Shown piece after piece: positions 1 through 6,277 of a stretch of DNA of 14,160 bases. The stretch is from Alphaproteobacteria bacterium UBA4588. Its GTDB lineage: Bacteria; Pseudomonadota; Alphaproteobacteria; Puniceispirillales; Puniceispirillaceae. The translations under genes and the position numbers were made by a program. The notes under the pieces are model-generated. The model ran no database searches, was not told the origin of the DNA, and saw only the letters and a list, made by a program, of their open reading frames with translations. Location: positions 7,540 to 21,699 of the forward strand of contig DGJU01000018.1 of the NCBI GenBank assembly GCA_002387605.1, in the 5' to 3' direction. Every line of letters begins with the position of its first letter. Position 1 is the stretch's first letter.

Positions 1-120
1 AGCTTCGACTTTCTGAATTTCTGCTTTCAGCCTGCCAATATAATCTTCAAGATCTTCCACATTCCATTCGGCAAACTCTTTCGGGCGGGCCTGTGATTTC
101 ATATCGTCTAACTCATCCAT
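1..120 (-). CDS. DUF1192 family small protein (N-terminal part, cut by window edge)
   Basis: Only the first 40 codons are present; the frame is still open at base 1. The translation starts MDELDDMKSQARPKEF and continues into a charged helix with the pattern W-x-V-E-D-L-E-D-Y-I-x-x-L-K-A-E-I-x-K-V-E. This matches DUF1192, a family of short (about 60 residue) alphaproteobacterial proteins with a conserved E-L-x-x-R-I-x-x-L-x-x-E-I helix. The ATG at 120-118 is preceded by AAGGGG at a sensible distance, which supports this start. The family has no established biochemical function; the visible part predicts a short coiled coil and no signal peptide. The gene is divergent from trcR across the 121-432 spacer. 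The assignment rests on pattern recognition of a partial protein, so it is good but not certain. Confidence 0.7.
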   Translation of the reverse strand, partial: MDELDDMKSQARPKEFAEWNVEDLEDYIGRLKAEIQKVEA

Positions 121-210
121 AGCATTGCCCCTTTTCAGTGCGGTTTGGTCATGCTGCCCGTAAATGGGGCTCTGTTATGCAGACCTAATCTGGTTTTTGA
201 CGTCTTTTTA

Positions 211-238
211 ACAGTAATTCGGAATGCGCACTTTGCAA
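211..238 (-). promoter_or_regulatory. Weak candidate promoter for the DUF1192 gene
   Basis: Read on the minus strand there is TTGCAA (238-233) as a -35 element and TACTGT (216-211) as a -10 element, 16 bases apart. Transcription would start near 204, leaving a leader of about 80 bases before the ATG at 120. The -10 match is poor. The -35 box is palindromic and is also used by the plus-strand candidate, so it may belong only to that one. Confidence 0.2.
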
Positions 239-260
239 AGATAGATAACTTCACTATATA
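233..260 (+). promoter_or_regulatory. Candidate sigma-70 promoter upstream of trcR (distal)
   Basis: TTGCAA (233-238) and TATATA (255-260) are separated by 16 bases; TATACT at 257-262 would give 18. The same TTGCAA/TATATA pair, with 17-base spacing, stands before rpsU in this window, which strengthens the reading as a local vegetative promoter. Transcription would start near 267, at the CTAAC-TGGG-GTTAG repeat. Its product could be a short RNA ending at the hairpin at 333-356, or a long leader of trcR. Confidence 0.4.
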
Positions 261-332
261 CTGGTCTAACTGGGGTTAGCTTGTTTTGTGCTCGCTGTCG
301 CGCCCTACTCCCTTTTCCAAGAGTTTAGCGAT

Positions 333-370
333 GGTCTGCGACACGAAACGCAGATCCCTTTTGATATTTT
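333..370 (+). terminator. Terminator-like hairpin in the trcR leader
   Basis: GGTCTGCG (333-340) pairs with CGCAGATC (349-356), eight pairs including one G-T wobble, around the loop ACACGAAA. The stem is followed by CCTTTTGATATTTTG, so the T-rich tract begins two bases after the stem and is interrupted. This is a plausible but imperfect intrinsic terminator. The left arm is also complementary, through GCGACA (338-343), to TGTCGC (296-301), so an alternative pairing would destroy the hairpin. Confidence 0.4.
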
Positions 371-389
371 GTTTCTATGTCATTTTAAA
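361..389 (+). promoter_or_regulatory. Candidate sigma-70 promoter of trcR (proximal)
   Basis: TTGATA (361-366) matches the -35 consensus at five of six positions. TTTAAA (384-389), after a 17-base spacer, is a moderate -10 box. The start point would be near 396, giving a leader of about 37 bases to the trcR ATG at 433. If real, this promoter transcribes trcR independently of the upstream hairpin, with which it partly overlaps. Confidence 0.35.
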
Positions 390-432
390 AGCCTTGCAGG
401 GAATGCAGGCATGTAAATGAGAGGTAGTCTAG

Positions 433-999
433 ATGACGCAACTTTTAATGCCCCGGGCAACAGCTGTATGGCTGATTGATAATTCTGCGCTAACATTTGT
501 GCAAATTGGTGATTTCTGTAACTTGCATGAACTTGAGATTCAGGCAATTGCTGACGGTGAAATTGGCCCCGGCATGCAGGGATTCGACCCTATTCTAAAT
601 GGTCAGCTTACCCGCGCTGAGCTAGAACGCTGTGAAGCTGATGAGACAGCCTCATTAAAAGCAGCCCGCTCAACATTGCCAGAGCCGACAGCTCGGACAA
701 AAGGTCCGCGCTATGTTCCGATTGCCCGCAGAGGTGATAAGCCTGATGCGATTTCATGGCTGGTAAAACACCATCCTGAATTAACAAATGCCCAAATTGG
801 CCGCTTAATTGGGACAACAAAAGACACCATCATGAAAATTCGCGAGCGCTCGCACTGGAATATCTCGAACATCCAGCCAAAGCACCCAGCGATGCTTGGT
901 TTGTGTAGTCAGAATGATTTGAATGCTGCCATCGAAAAAGCCGGCGGTCAGCCAAAGCAGGATGCTGAGCAAGTTACTGATATCTCAGAACTGCCATAG
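433..999 (+). CDS. trcR: TrcR family cell-cycle transcriptional regulator (DUF1013)
   Basis: The 188-residue protein matches DUF1013, an almost exclusively alphaproteobacterial family named TrcR after a cell-cycle transcriptional regulator. Family landmarks visible are the N-terminal LMPRATAVWLIDNSALTF (about 5-22), the block IADGEIGPGMQGFDPI (39-54), TARTKGPRYVPI (86-97) and a helix-turn-helix-like segment HPELTNAQIGRLIGTTKDTI (114-133) followed by HWNI and a conserved LGLCSQNDL near 155. Length is normal for the family. The ATG at 433 has GAGAGG about eight bases upstream. It is a cytoplasmic, probably DNA- or RNA-polymerase-associated protein; the regulon cannot be told from sequence. The gene stands alone, divergent from the DUF1192 gene and convergent with prpE. 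Its leader may be regulated (see 233-420). Confidence 0.9.
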   Translation: MTQLLMPRATAVWLIDNSALTFVQIGDFCNLHELEIQAIADGEIGPGMQGFDPILNGQLTRAELERCEADETASLKAARSTLPEPTARTKGPRYVPIARRGDKPDAISWLVKHHPELTNAQIGRLIGTTKDTIMKIRERSHWNISNIQPKHPAMLGLCSQNDLNAAIEKAGGQPKQDAEQVTDISELP

Positions 1000-1021
1000 C
1001 GCGTCTATCGCCCTATTATTG

Positions 1022-1050
1022 AAAGACAGCACCTAAGACGTGCTGTCTTT
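1022..1050. terminator. Bidirectional terminator hairpin between trcR and prpE
   Basis: AAAGACAGCAC (1022-1032) and GTGCTGTCTTT (1040-1050) form a perfect 11-base-pair stem around a seven-base loop. It lies between the convergent trcR and prpE genes. The right arm lies inside the last codons of prpE, and the prpE stop codon (1035-1033) is in the loop. Each strand has only three T residues at the stem end, then AT-rich sequence, so it may be only moderately efficient in either direction. Confidence 0.65.
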
Positions 1051-2937
1051 AATGCCCGCAATACGTACAGCATCTGCTATTTCTTCAATAATGGCTGGGT
1101 CATCTATGGTTGCCGGAATTGTAAAGTCATCTCCATTCACAATACTCTGCATGGTCCGCCGCAGGATTTTACCCGACCGTGTTTTTGGCAGGCGCTGAAC
1201 AATCACGGCCTGCTTAAAGGCAGCAACTGGCCCTATCTGATCTCGAACACGCTGCACGATTTCAGCAATAATAACTTCGCCGGCACGCTCAATTCCTGAT
1301 TTCAGTATCACAAATCCAAGTGGTATCTGGCCTTTCAGAGCATCATTAATGCCAATAACCGCGCATTCAGCTACATCATGGTGACCGGCAAGCACTTCTT
1401 CCATACCGCCGGTTGACAGTCTGTGCCCCGCAACATTAATGATGTCATCGGTACGCGCCATGATGAACAGATAGCCATCCTCATCAATATAGCCGGCGTC
1501 CCCTGTTTCATAAAATCCGGGAAAGGCTGAAAGATAGCTTTCAACAAACCGCGTATCATTTTGCCAGAGTGTCGGCAGAGTTCCGGGCGGCATTGGCAAT
1601 TTTGCGACAACAGACCCAATCTCTCCAACGGGCTTCTCAGACCCATCTTCTGCCAGAATACGAACATCCCATGTTGGCGCAGCAGGCCCTGATGAGCCTG
1701 CTTTAATCGGCAAAAGATCAATGCCAGCGCAGTTTGCCGCAATCGACCAGCCTGTTTCTGTTTGCCACCAATGGTCAATCGCCGGCACACCCAGCTTATC
1801 CTGACACCAATGAAGAGTATCGGGATCACAGCGCTCACCTGCCAAAAACTGATAGGCAAAATGGCTCATATCAAATTGTTTGATGAGATGGCCTTCGGGG
1901 TCTTCTTTTTTAATGGCGCGAATGGCTGTTGGCGCCGTAAACATTGCGCGCACCTTATGCTGGGAAATAACCCGCCAGAAAGTAGTCGCATCTGGCGTAC
2001 CAACTGGCTTGCCTTCGAATAGAACAGTTGTACAGCCGGCAAATAGCGGGGCGTATACAATATAGGAATGGCCCACAACCCAGCCCACATCAGACGCAGC
2101 CCAATAGACATCGCCTGCGCGACAATCATAGATATTCGGCATCGACCAGTTTAGCGCAACAATATGCCCACCCGTTGGTCTTACAACCCCTTTGGGTGTA
2201 CCTGTTGTACCGGACGTATAGAGGATATAAGCGGGATCTTCAGAATTAACCGGAACACATGGATGGGGGCGTGCTGCTGCCGTTACGGCGTCCCAGTCAT
2301 GATCGCGCCCGTCAATCAGGCTTGCATTACATTGTGGCCGCTGCATCAAAATGACATCTGATACTTTATGTGTTGCAGTCTCAATCGCTTCATCAATAAG
2401 CGGTTTATACGCAATGATGCGGCTCGGCTCTATCCCGCAGGATGCAGTTAGAATCATTTTCGGAGTTGCATCATCAATCCGTTTCGCAAGCTCGGCTGCT
2501 GCAAAACCGCCAAAAACAACAGAATGTACAGCCCCTATCCGCGCACAGGCCAGCATCGCAATCACAGCTTCTGGTATCATTGGCATATAAATAATGACGC
2601 GGTCACCATAGCCAATGCCGCGCGCCGCAATAGCGCCGGCTAGATGGGCAATTTTATCCTGCAATTCAGCATAGCTAATATGGGCTATCGTTTCGGTAAC
2701 GGGGCTATCATAGATAATCGCTGTTTGCGCGCCACGACCCGCATCAACATGCCTATCAACCGCGTTGTAACAACCATTTATCTTGCCACCGACAAACCAG
2801 CGATAAAAAGGCGGGTTGCTGTCATCCAGCGTTACCTTTGGTGGCTCTATCCAGCTTACATCCTGCGCAGCCTGTTCCCAGAATGCTCTGGGATTCTCAT
2901 GTGCTGCTGCACGTATAGCCTGATAAGGTGAACTCAT
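1033..2937 (-). CDS. prpE: Propionyl-CoA synthetase (PrpE-type acyl-CoA synthetase)
   Basis: This 634-residue AMP-forming ligase activates propionate (and probably acetate) with ATP and CoA in the cytoplasm, feeding propionyl-CoA to downstream catabolism. Seen in the sequence: the ATP-binding P-loop YTSGTTGTPKGV (240-251), the DVGWVVGHSYIVYAPL block (283-298), the adenylation motif HWWQTETGW (389-397), YETGD near 478, and the C-terminal KTRSGKILRRT in which Lys590 is the catalytic, acetylation-sensitive lysine. Length and the GWVVGHSYIVY block fit PrpE better than Acs, but substrate choice is not provable here. The ATG at 2937 is preceded by GGAGGGAGG, a strong ribosome site. No other prp genes adjoin it, so it is a single-gene unit, divergent from the DUF465 gene. 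Confidence 0.88.
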   Translation of the reverse strand: MSSPYQAIRAAAHENPRAFWEQAAQDVSWIEPPKVTLDDSNPPFYRWFVGGKINGCYNAVDRHVDAGRGAQTAIIYDSPVTETIAHISYAELQDKIAHLAGAIAARGIGYGDRVIIYMPMIPEAVIAMLACARIGAVHSVVFGGFAAAELAKRIDDATPKMILTASCGIEPSRIIAYKPLIDEAIETATHKVSDVILMQRPQCNASLIDGRDHDWDAVTAAARPHPCVPVNSEDPAYILYTSGTTGTPKGVVRPTGGHIVALNWSMPNIYDCRAGDVYWAASDVGWVVGHSYIVYAPLFAGCTTVLFEGKPVGTPDATTFWRVISQHKVRAMFTAPTAIRAIKKEDPEGHLIKQFDMSHFAYQFLAGERCDPDTLHWCQDKLGVPAIDHWWQTETGWSIAANCAGIDLLPIKAGSSGPAAPTWDVRILAEDGSEKPVGEIGSVVAKLPMPPGTLPTLWQNDTRFVESYLSAFPGFYETGDAGYIDEDGYLFIMARTDDIINVAGHRLSTGGMEEVLAGHHDVAECAVIGINDALKGQIPLGFVILKSGIERAGEVIIAEIVQRVRDQIGPVAAFKQAVIVQRLPKTRSGKILRRTMQSIVNGDDFTIPATIDDPAIIEEIADAVRIAGIKDSTS

Positions 2938-3254
2938 CGGATGTGCCTCCCTCCAAAGAGGTTAAATGACCTGCTTCACTTTTAGTGCTGACCTTTTTTT
3001 ATCACGCGTCGATATAATTAAGGGCAGTCATGTGGTGAGCCTTAACCATAGAATGTTGTTGGCAATGCATCAATAACTAGCTGACTATTTCATATCTACA
3101 TACCCGGCCTACATGATGTGTGATGCATCTCCCATGGCTATTTTTAGCGGAGAAAAAGCTGTTTTGCAGGCTTGGTGCTAGTCAAAGGCAAGCAGATTTT
3201 GTTATAGTCTTCAGGATGAAGTAAACGCCCCCCTATAATAATGATTAGAAGCGC
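2938..3254. other. Divergent intergenic region between prpE and the DUF465 gene
   Basis: This 317-base spacer carries the prpE ribosome site (minus strand, GGAGGGAGG at about 2956-2944) and upstream control sequence for two divergent genes. Visible elements are two TGACC direct repeats 22 bases apart (2967-2971 and 2989-2993) flanking a CACT-TTT-AGTG dyad, a run of seven T on the plus strand (2994-3000), and a widely spaced inverted repeat ATGCATCA (3065-3072) / TGATGCAT (3121-3128). A TATAAT at 3234-3239 lies close to the DUF465 start, without a convincing -35 box. No protein or RNA gene was recognised. Confidence 0.5.
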
Positions 3255-3575
3255 ATGTCTGATAATAATGATGAAGACATCCAGAAGCCTCAGGACGTAA
3301 CAGCACAGAATATAAGTGCCAAACATTCCGGTAAAGGCAAAGCTAGCTCTCCGGCAAATGATGCAGAGGCCGAGGACAAGCTTAAGGTAGCTCTCAAGCA
3401 AAAACTTGAAAAACTGCTCAGTGAGCATCGTGACCTAGATGATGTTCTGGAGCGCCTTTCAAGTGACGCACATTTCGACCAGCTCCAACGGCAGCGGCTT
3501 AAGAAACGCAAATTAAGCCTGAAGGATGAAATCATTCGCCTGCGTGGCCGGATTCTCCCCGATATTATTGCGTGA
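3255..3575 (+). CDS. DUF465 (YdcH-like) family protein with N-terminal extension
   Basis: The protein has 106 residues. The C-terminal half, about 48-98 (LKQKLEKLLSEHRDLDDVLE, then FDQLQRQRLKKRKLSLKDEI), is a clear DUF465 helical hairpin: a heptad-like first helix, a short turn with Ser-Asp-x-x-Phe-Asp, and the hallmark L-K-K-R-K-L-x-L-K-D-E-I-x-R-L. DUF465 proteins are usually 55-75 residues, so residues 1-45 are extra: polar, rich in Asp, Lys, Ser and Ala, and probably disordered. The family has no settled function. No signal peptide or membrane segment is seen. The ribosome site before 3255 (AGAAG) is weak, and no later ATG precedes the domain, so this start is the best available. It is directly upstream of purE, an arrangement recalled as common in alphaproteobacteria. 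Confidence 0.8.
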   Translation: MSDNNDEDIQKPQDVTAQNISAKHSGKGKASSPANDAEAEDKLKVALKQKLEKLLSEHRDLDDVLERLSSDAHFDQLQRQRLKKRKLSLKDEIIRLRGRILPDIIA

Positions 3576-3585
3576 CATTCTATGC

Positions 3586-3622
3586 TATCAGGGACATTCT
3601 TTTGACCCTGATATTATATTTT
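3586..3622 (+). terminator. Possible terminator after the DUF465 gene
   Basis: TATCAGGG (3586-3593) and CCCTGATA (3606-3613) form an eight-pair stem with a 12-base loop, followed by TTATATTTTTC. The stem begins 10 bases after the DUF465 stop codon. The large loop and interrupted T tract make it a weak candidate. If active, purE-purK would need their own promoter in the 3615-3689 stretch. Confidence 0.4.
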
Positions 3623-3689
3623 TCACTTCGGGAGAGACGCGGCTATGTATCCCGTCCCTCACTTTGACTCGTAAAGGCTGTTAGGAACC

Positions 3690-4208
3690 ATGTCTGTTTC
3701 ATCCACTGAGCCCCTTCAGAAAATCGTTATTTGCATGGGTAGTCAATCCGACTGGCCGTGCATGAAATCAGCTGCTGATATTTTACACGATCTTGAAATT
3801 GCCTGTGATATTCGCATTATTTCAGCACACCGTACGCCAGACAGGCTTGCTAAATTTGCGAGCACTGCTCTGGCGTACGGTGCTGAGGTCATTATTGCAG
3901 GAGCCGGCGGCGCAGCCCATCTGCCGGGCATGATTGCGGCTCATACAATACTGCCTGTATTAGGTGTTCCGGTTGAATCAAAAGCGCTGAAAGGGATGGA
4001 TTCCCTGCTATCGATTGTTCAGATGCCAGGCGGCATTCCTGTCGGAACATTGGCAATCGGCGCGGCAGGCGCAAAAAATGCAGGCTTGCTTGCGGCACAA
4101 ATTCTTGGCTTGTCTGATAAATCTATCCAGAACCGTCTTGTCGCTTGGCGCGCTGCCCAAACTGAGGCTGTTGCAGATAGCCCATCAGATAGTGAACTGC
4201 AGGGTTAA
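3690..4208 (+). CDS. purE: N5-carboxyaminoimidazole ribonucleotide mutase
   Basis: The 172-residue class I PurE converts N5-CAIR to CAIR in de novo purine synthesis. Diagnostic blocks are MGSQSDWPCM (16-25, phosphate/ribose binding), SAHRTPD (45-51, with catalytic His47, equivalent to E. coli His45), GAGGAAHLPGM (71-81) and KGMDSLLSIVQMPGGIPVGT near 105-124. Length is typical. Class I enzymes depend on PurK, which follows directly, consistent with this assignment. The ATG at 3690 has TAGGA upstream. The 3630-3660 leader contains an imperfect hairpin (GAGAGACG against CGTCCCTC, one mismatch), whose role is unknown. The stop codon shares its last A with the purK ATG, so the two genes are translationally coupled. 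Confidence 0.96.
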   Translation: MSVSSTEPLQKIVICMGSQSDWPCMKSAADILHDLEIACDIRIISAHRTPDRLAKFASTALAYGAEVIIAGAGGAAHLPGMIAAHTILPVLGVPVESKALKGMDSLLSIVQMPGGIPVGTLAIGAAGAKNAGLLAAQILGLSDKSIQNRLVAWRAAQTEAVADSPSDSELQG

Positions 4209-5284
4209 TGACGATGAGTGACACTCTTCAGACACTTGGTATATTGGGGTCCGGCCAGCTCGGCAGGATGATTGCTATTGCAGCAGCACAGCTTGGTATC
4301 CGCTCGGTTGTTTTTGCTCCTGACGCTGCGGGAAGCCCGGCAGCAGATGTTGCTCATGCTATTATCACCGCTCCTTATGATGATAAGGCGGCTCTAGATG
4401 CCTTTGCTCTGCAAGCTGATGCCGTAGTAACAGAATTTGAAAATGTACCTGCCGATACAATGGCGTATCTTGGCCAGTCAGCCCTTGTCTGTCCGGGAGC
4501 TGATGCGCTTCGGGTTGCCCAAAACAGGATTGCTGAAAAAACACTTGCCCGGGAACTTGGTATTGGTGTGCCAGATTTTTGGGCTGTCACCTCAGCCGAT
4601 GAGCTAGCAGACGCTCTGGTCGCGCTGAACGGTCGCGGCATTGTAAAAACGACAACGCTTGGCTATGACGGCAAAGGTCAGATAGCTGTGGATAGCACGA
4701 GCGATGCAAAAACTGTCTGGGAGGCTCTTGGTACTCACCAAGCCATTCTAGAGGCTTTCGTGTCTTTCAGTCATGAGGTCTCATTTCTCGTCTGGCGGAC
4801 AAAAGACGGGGAAACAGGCTGTTTTCCTGCCGCAGAAAATCAGCATAAAAATGGTATTTTAGCCCAAACAATTGCCCCCGCACCATCCCTCAGCCCGGAT
4901 TTGTATGAAGCAGGCTCTGCTGCAGCAATCAAAATCGCTGATGCTGTTGGCCTAGAGGGTGTTCTGGCAATGGAAGCTTTCATCACTAAGGATGGCACAA
5001 TTCTGTTTAATGAAATTGCGCCGCGGCCTCATAACTCGTTTCACTGGACAATTGAAGGGTGCGAAACAAGCCAGTTTACCCAGCTTGTTCGGATTGCATG
5101 CGGCCTTACCCCCGGCTCAACAGCGGCGCGCGCAACTTTCACGATGGATAATCTGCTTGGTGAGCATATGGGCGATGTTCCTGCACTTCTGAACAGAGCT
5201 GGTGTATCGGTTCATCTATATGGCAAAGCAGAATCACGCACCGGACGGAAAATGGGGCATGCGACATGGCAGTCAGGCCACTAG
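4208..5284 (+). CDS. purK: N5-carboxyaminoimidazole ribonucleotide synthetase
   Basis: This 358-residue ATP-grasp enzyme uses ATP and bicarbonate to carboxylate AIR to N5-CAIR, the substrate of PurE. Seen: the N-terminal GSGQLGRMIAIAAAQLG fold (about 13-29), VTEFENVP (about 73-80), the ATP-grasp block KTTTLGYDGKGQ (about 146-157), EVSFLVWR, and the metal/ATP-binding stretch FNEIAPRPHNSFHWTIEG near 267-284. Length is normal. The first ATG (4208) overlaps the purE stop as TAATG, but an in-frame ATG at 4214 sits nine bases after the AGGG at 4201-4204, a better ribosome spacing; the true start may be 4214, two codons later. The stop codon (5282-5284) lies in CTAG, shared with the metA stop on the other strand. 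Confidence 0.95.
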   Translation: MTMSDTLQTLGILGSGQLGRMIAIAAAQLGIRSVVFAPDAAGSPAADVAHAIITAPYDDKAALDAFALQADAVVTEFENVPADTMAYLGQSALVCPGADALRVAQNRIAEKTLARELGIGVPDFWAVTSADELADALVALNGRGIVKTTTLGYDGKGQIAVDSTSDAKTVWEALGTHQAILEAFVSFSHEVSFLVWRTKDGETGCFPAAENQHKNGILAQTIAPAPSLSPDLYEAGSAAAIKIADAVGLEGVLAMEAFITKDGTILFNEIAPRPHNSFHWTIEGCETSQFTQLVRIACGLTPGSTAARATFTMDNLLGEHMGDVPALLNRAGVSVHLYGKAESRTGRKMGHATWQSGH

Positions 5285-6195
5285 CCCTTCAGATTGGATA
5301 AATTATAAGGCGTATCGCGATATAAATCATTCAGCCAGTTTGACATCAGAAGAAACGCAAATGGGCGCCAGCGGTTAATCGGTGTACGGCTATCATCATC
5401 ATCAGGGAAATAATGTAAAGGCAGGTCTGTATCTACGCCTTCATTGCGATCACGAAAATATTCCTGACCAAGCGTATCCGCATCATATTCAAGATGATTA
5501 AGAACAAATAAATCACCAGAGCGCGGACAGCGTACCATCCCTACCCCTGCTTCTTTGGAGCTGGCAAGAACATCAAGGCCAGCATCGATTACATCTGCAT
5601 GGCGGGTATAGGTGTAACGTGAGACAGGCATCGGAAAGCTATCTGTGAAGCCTTGCATAAGGCGCCCCGGCACCTGCGGCAATTTATGCGTAAACACCCC
5701 GAATAATTTGTCATCAAGCGGATATTTCTCAAGCCCGTGAAGCGCAAATAGCAAGGCTTGCGCCCCCCAGCAAATCCCAAGCCGTCTAAAACAGTGAGTT
5801 TGCGACCAGCGTATGATTTCTGTCAGCTCCGGCCAGTAATTTACCTCATCAAATGGCAATGTTTCAATCGGCGCCCCTGTAACAATAAGAGCATCAAAAT
5901 AATCATCTTTTACATCATCAAGAGACCGGTAGAATTGGCGCAAATAGGCAGGCTCTGTGTTCCGCGGCGTATAGCTTGCTGTTGTCATCAGCACCATTTC
6001 AACCTGTAACGGAGACGAGCCAAACAACCGTGCAAACTGAATTTCAGTATCAATCTTTTTAGGCATCAGATTAAGAAGCAGTAAACGCAACGGTCTGATA
6101 TCCTGATGCGCTGCAATATTATCCGTGATGAGATCAACGCCCTCACCTTGCAAATCGCGCAAAGCAGGCAGATTATCTGGAACCTTAATCGGCAT
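5281..6195 (-). CDS. metA: MetA-family homoserine O-acyltransferase, predicted acetyl-CoA specific
   Basis: The 304-residue MetA acylates L-homoserine, the first committed step of methionine synthesis, in the cytoplasm. Catalytic residues are visible: nucleophile Cys142 in LGICWGAQALLF (139-150), and His234 with Glu236 in VLNHLEYD (231-238). The N-terminal LLLLNLMPKKIDTEIQFARL (38-57) and YTYTRHADV blocks are typical. Residue 111 is Glu (TGAPIETLPF). In characterised MetA enzymes Glu at this site goes with acetyl-CoA and Gly with succinyl-CoA, so homoserine O-acetyltransferase is predicted; most databases would label it succinyltransferase by family. The ATG at 6195 has GAGG seven bases upstream. 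It lies 82 bases downstream of coq9 on the same strand, probably in one transcript. No SAM riboswitch was recognised. Confidence 0.93.
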   Translation of the reverse strand: MPIKVPDNLPALRDLQGEGVDLITDNIAAHQDIRPLRLLLLNLMPKKIDTEIQFARLFGSSPLQVEMVLMTTASYTPRNTEPAYLRQFYRSLDDVKDDYFDALIVTGAPIETLPFDEVNYWPELTEIIRWSQTHCFRRLGICWGAQALLFALHGLEKYPLDDKLFGVFTHKLPQVPGRLMQGFTDSFPMPVSRYTYTRHADVIDAGLDVLASSKEAGVGMVRCPRSGDLFVLNHLEYDADTLGQEYFRDRNEGVDTDLPLHYFPDDDDSRTPINRWRPFAFLLMSNWLNDLYRDTPYNLSNLKG

Positions 6196-6277
6196 TATGG
6201 CCTCGCTCTAAGACGTTACGTAAGACAAAAGAAGAGTTGTTGTGGTAGCCCTATCCAGAGCCATAATCAAACAAATC

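Larger units (their letters stand above)
121..432. other. Divergent intergenic region between DUF1192 gene and trcR
   Basis: This 312-base spacer has no recognised protein gene. Visible signals, in order: a possible minus-strand promoter for the DUF1192 gene, a plus-strand promoter at 233-260, a small inverted repeat CTAAC-TGGG-GTTAG at 266-279, a terminator-like hairpin at 333-356 followed by T-rich sequence, a second plus-strand promoter candidate at 361-389, and the trcR ribosome binding site (GAGAGG, 419-424). A 29-codon reading frame (331-420) ends 12 bases before the trcR start. The signals are separately plausible; their combined meaning is discussed in the findings. Confidence 0.6.

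Noticed and set aside
1371..2931. Several frames of 60-160 codons opposite or inside prpE
   Set aside because: All are shadows of prpE, which has every family motif; none has a recognisable domain or good ribosome site.
3144..3428. A 94-codon hydrophobic minus-strand frame in the prpE/DUF465 region
   Set aside because: Most of it is opposite the clear DUF465 gene, and the apparent hydrophobicity comes from complementing a charged, Lys- and Asp-rich coding strand.
6196..6277. A SAM-II or similar riboswitch upstream of metA
   Set aside because: Such elements are expected before metA in alphaproteobacteria, but neither the conserved SAM-II core nor a convincing pseudoknot could be found in the 82-base gap.
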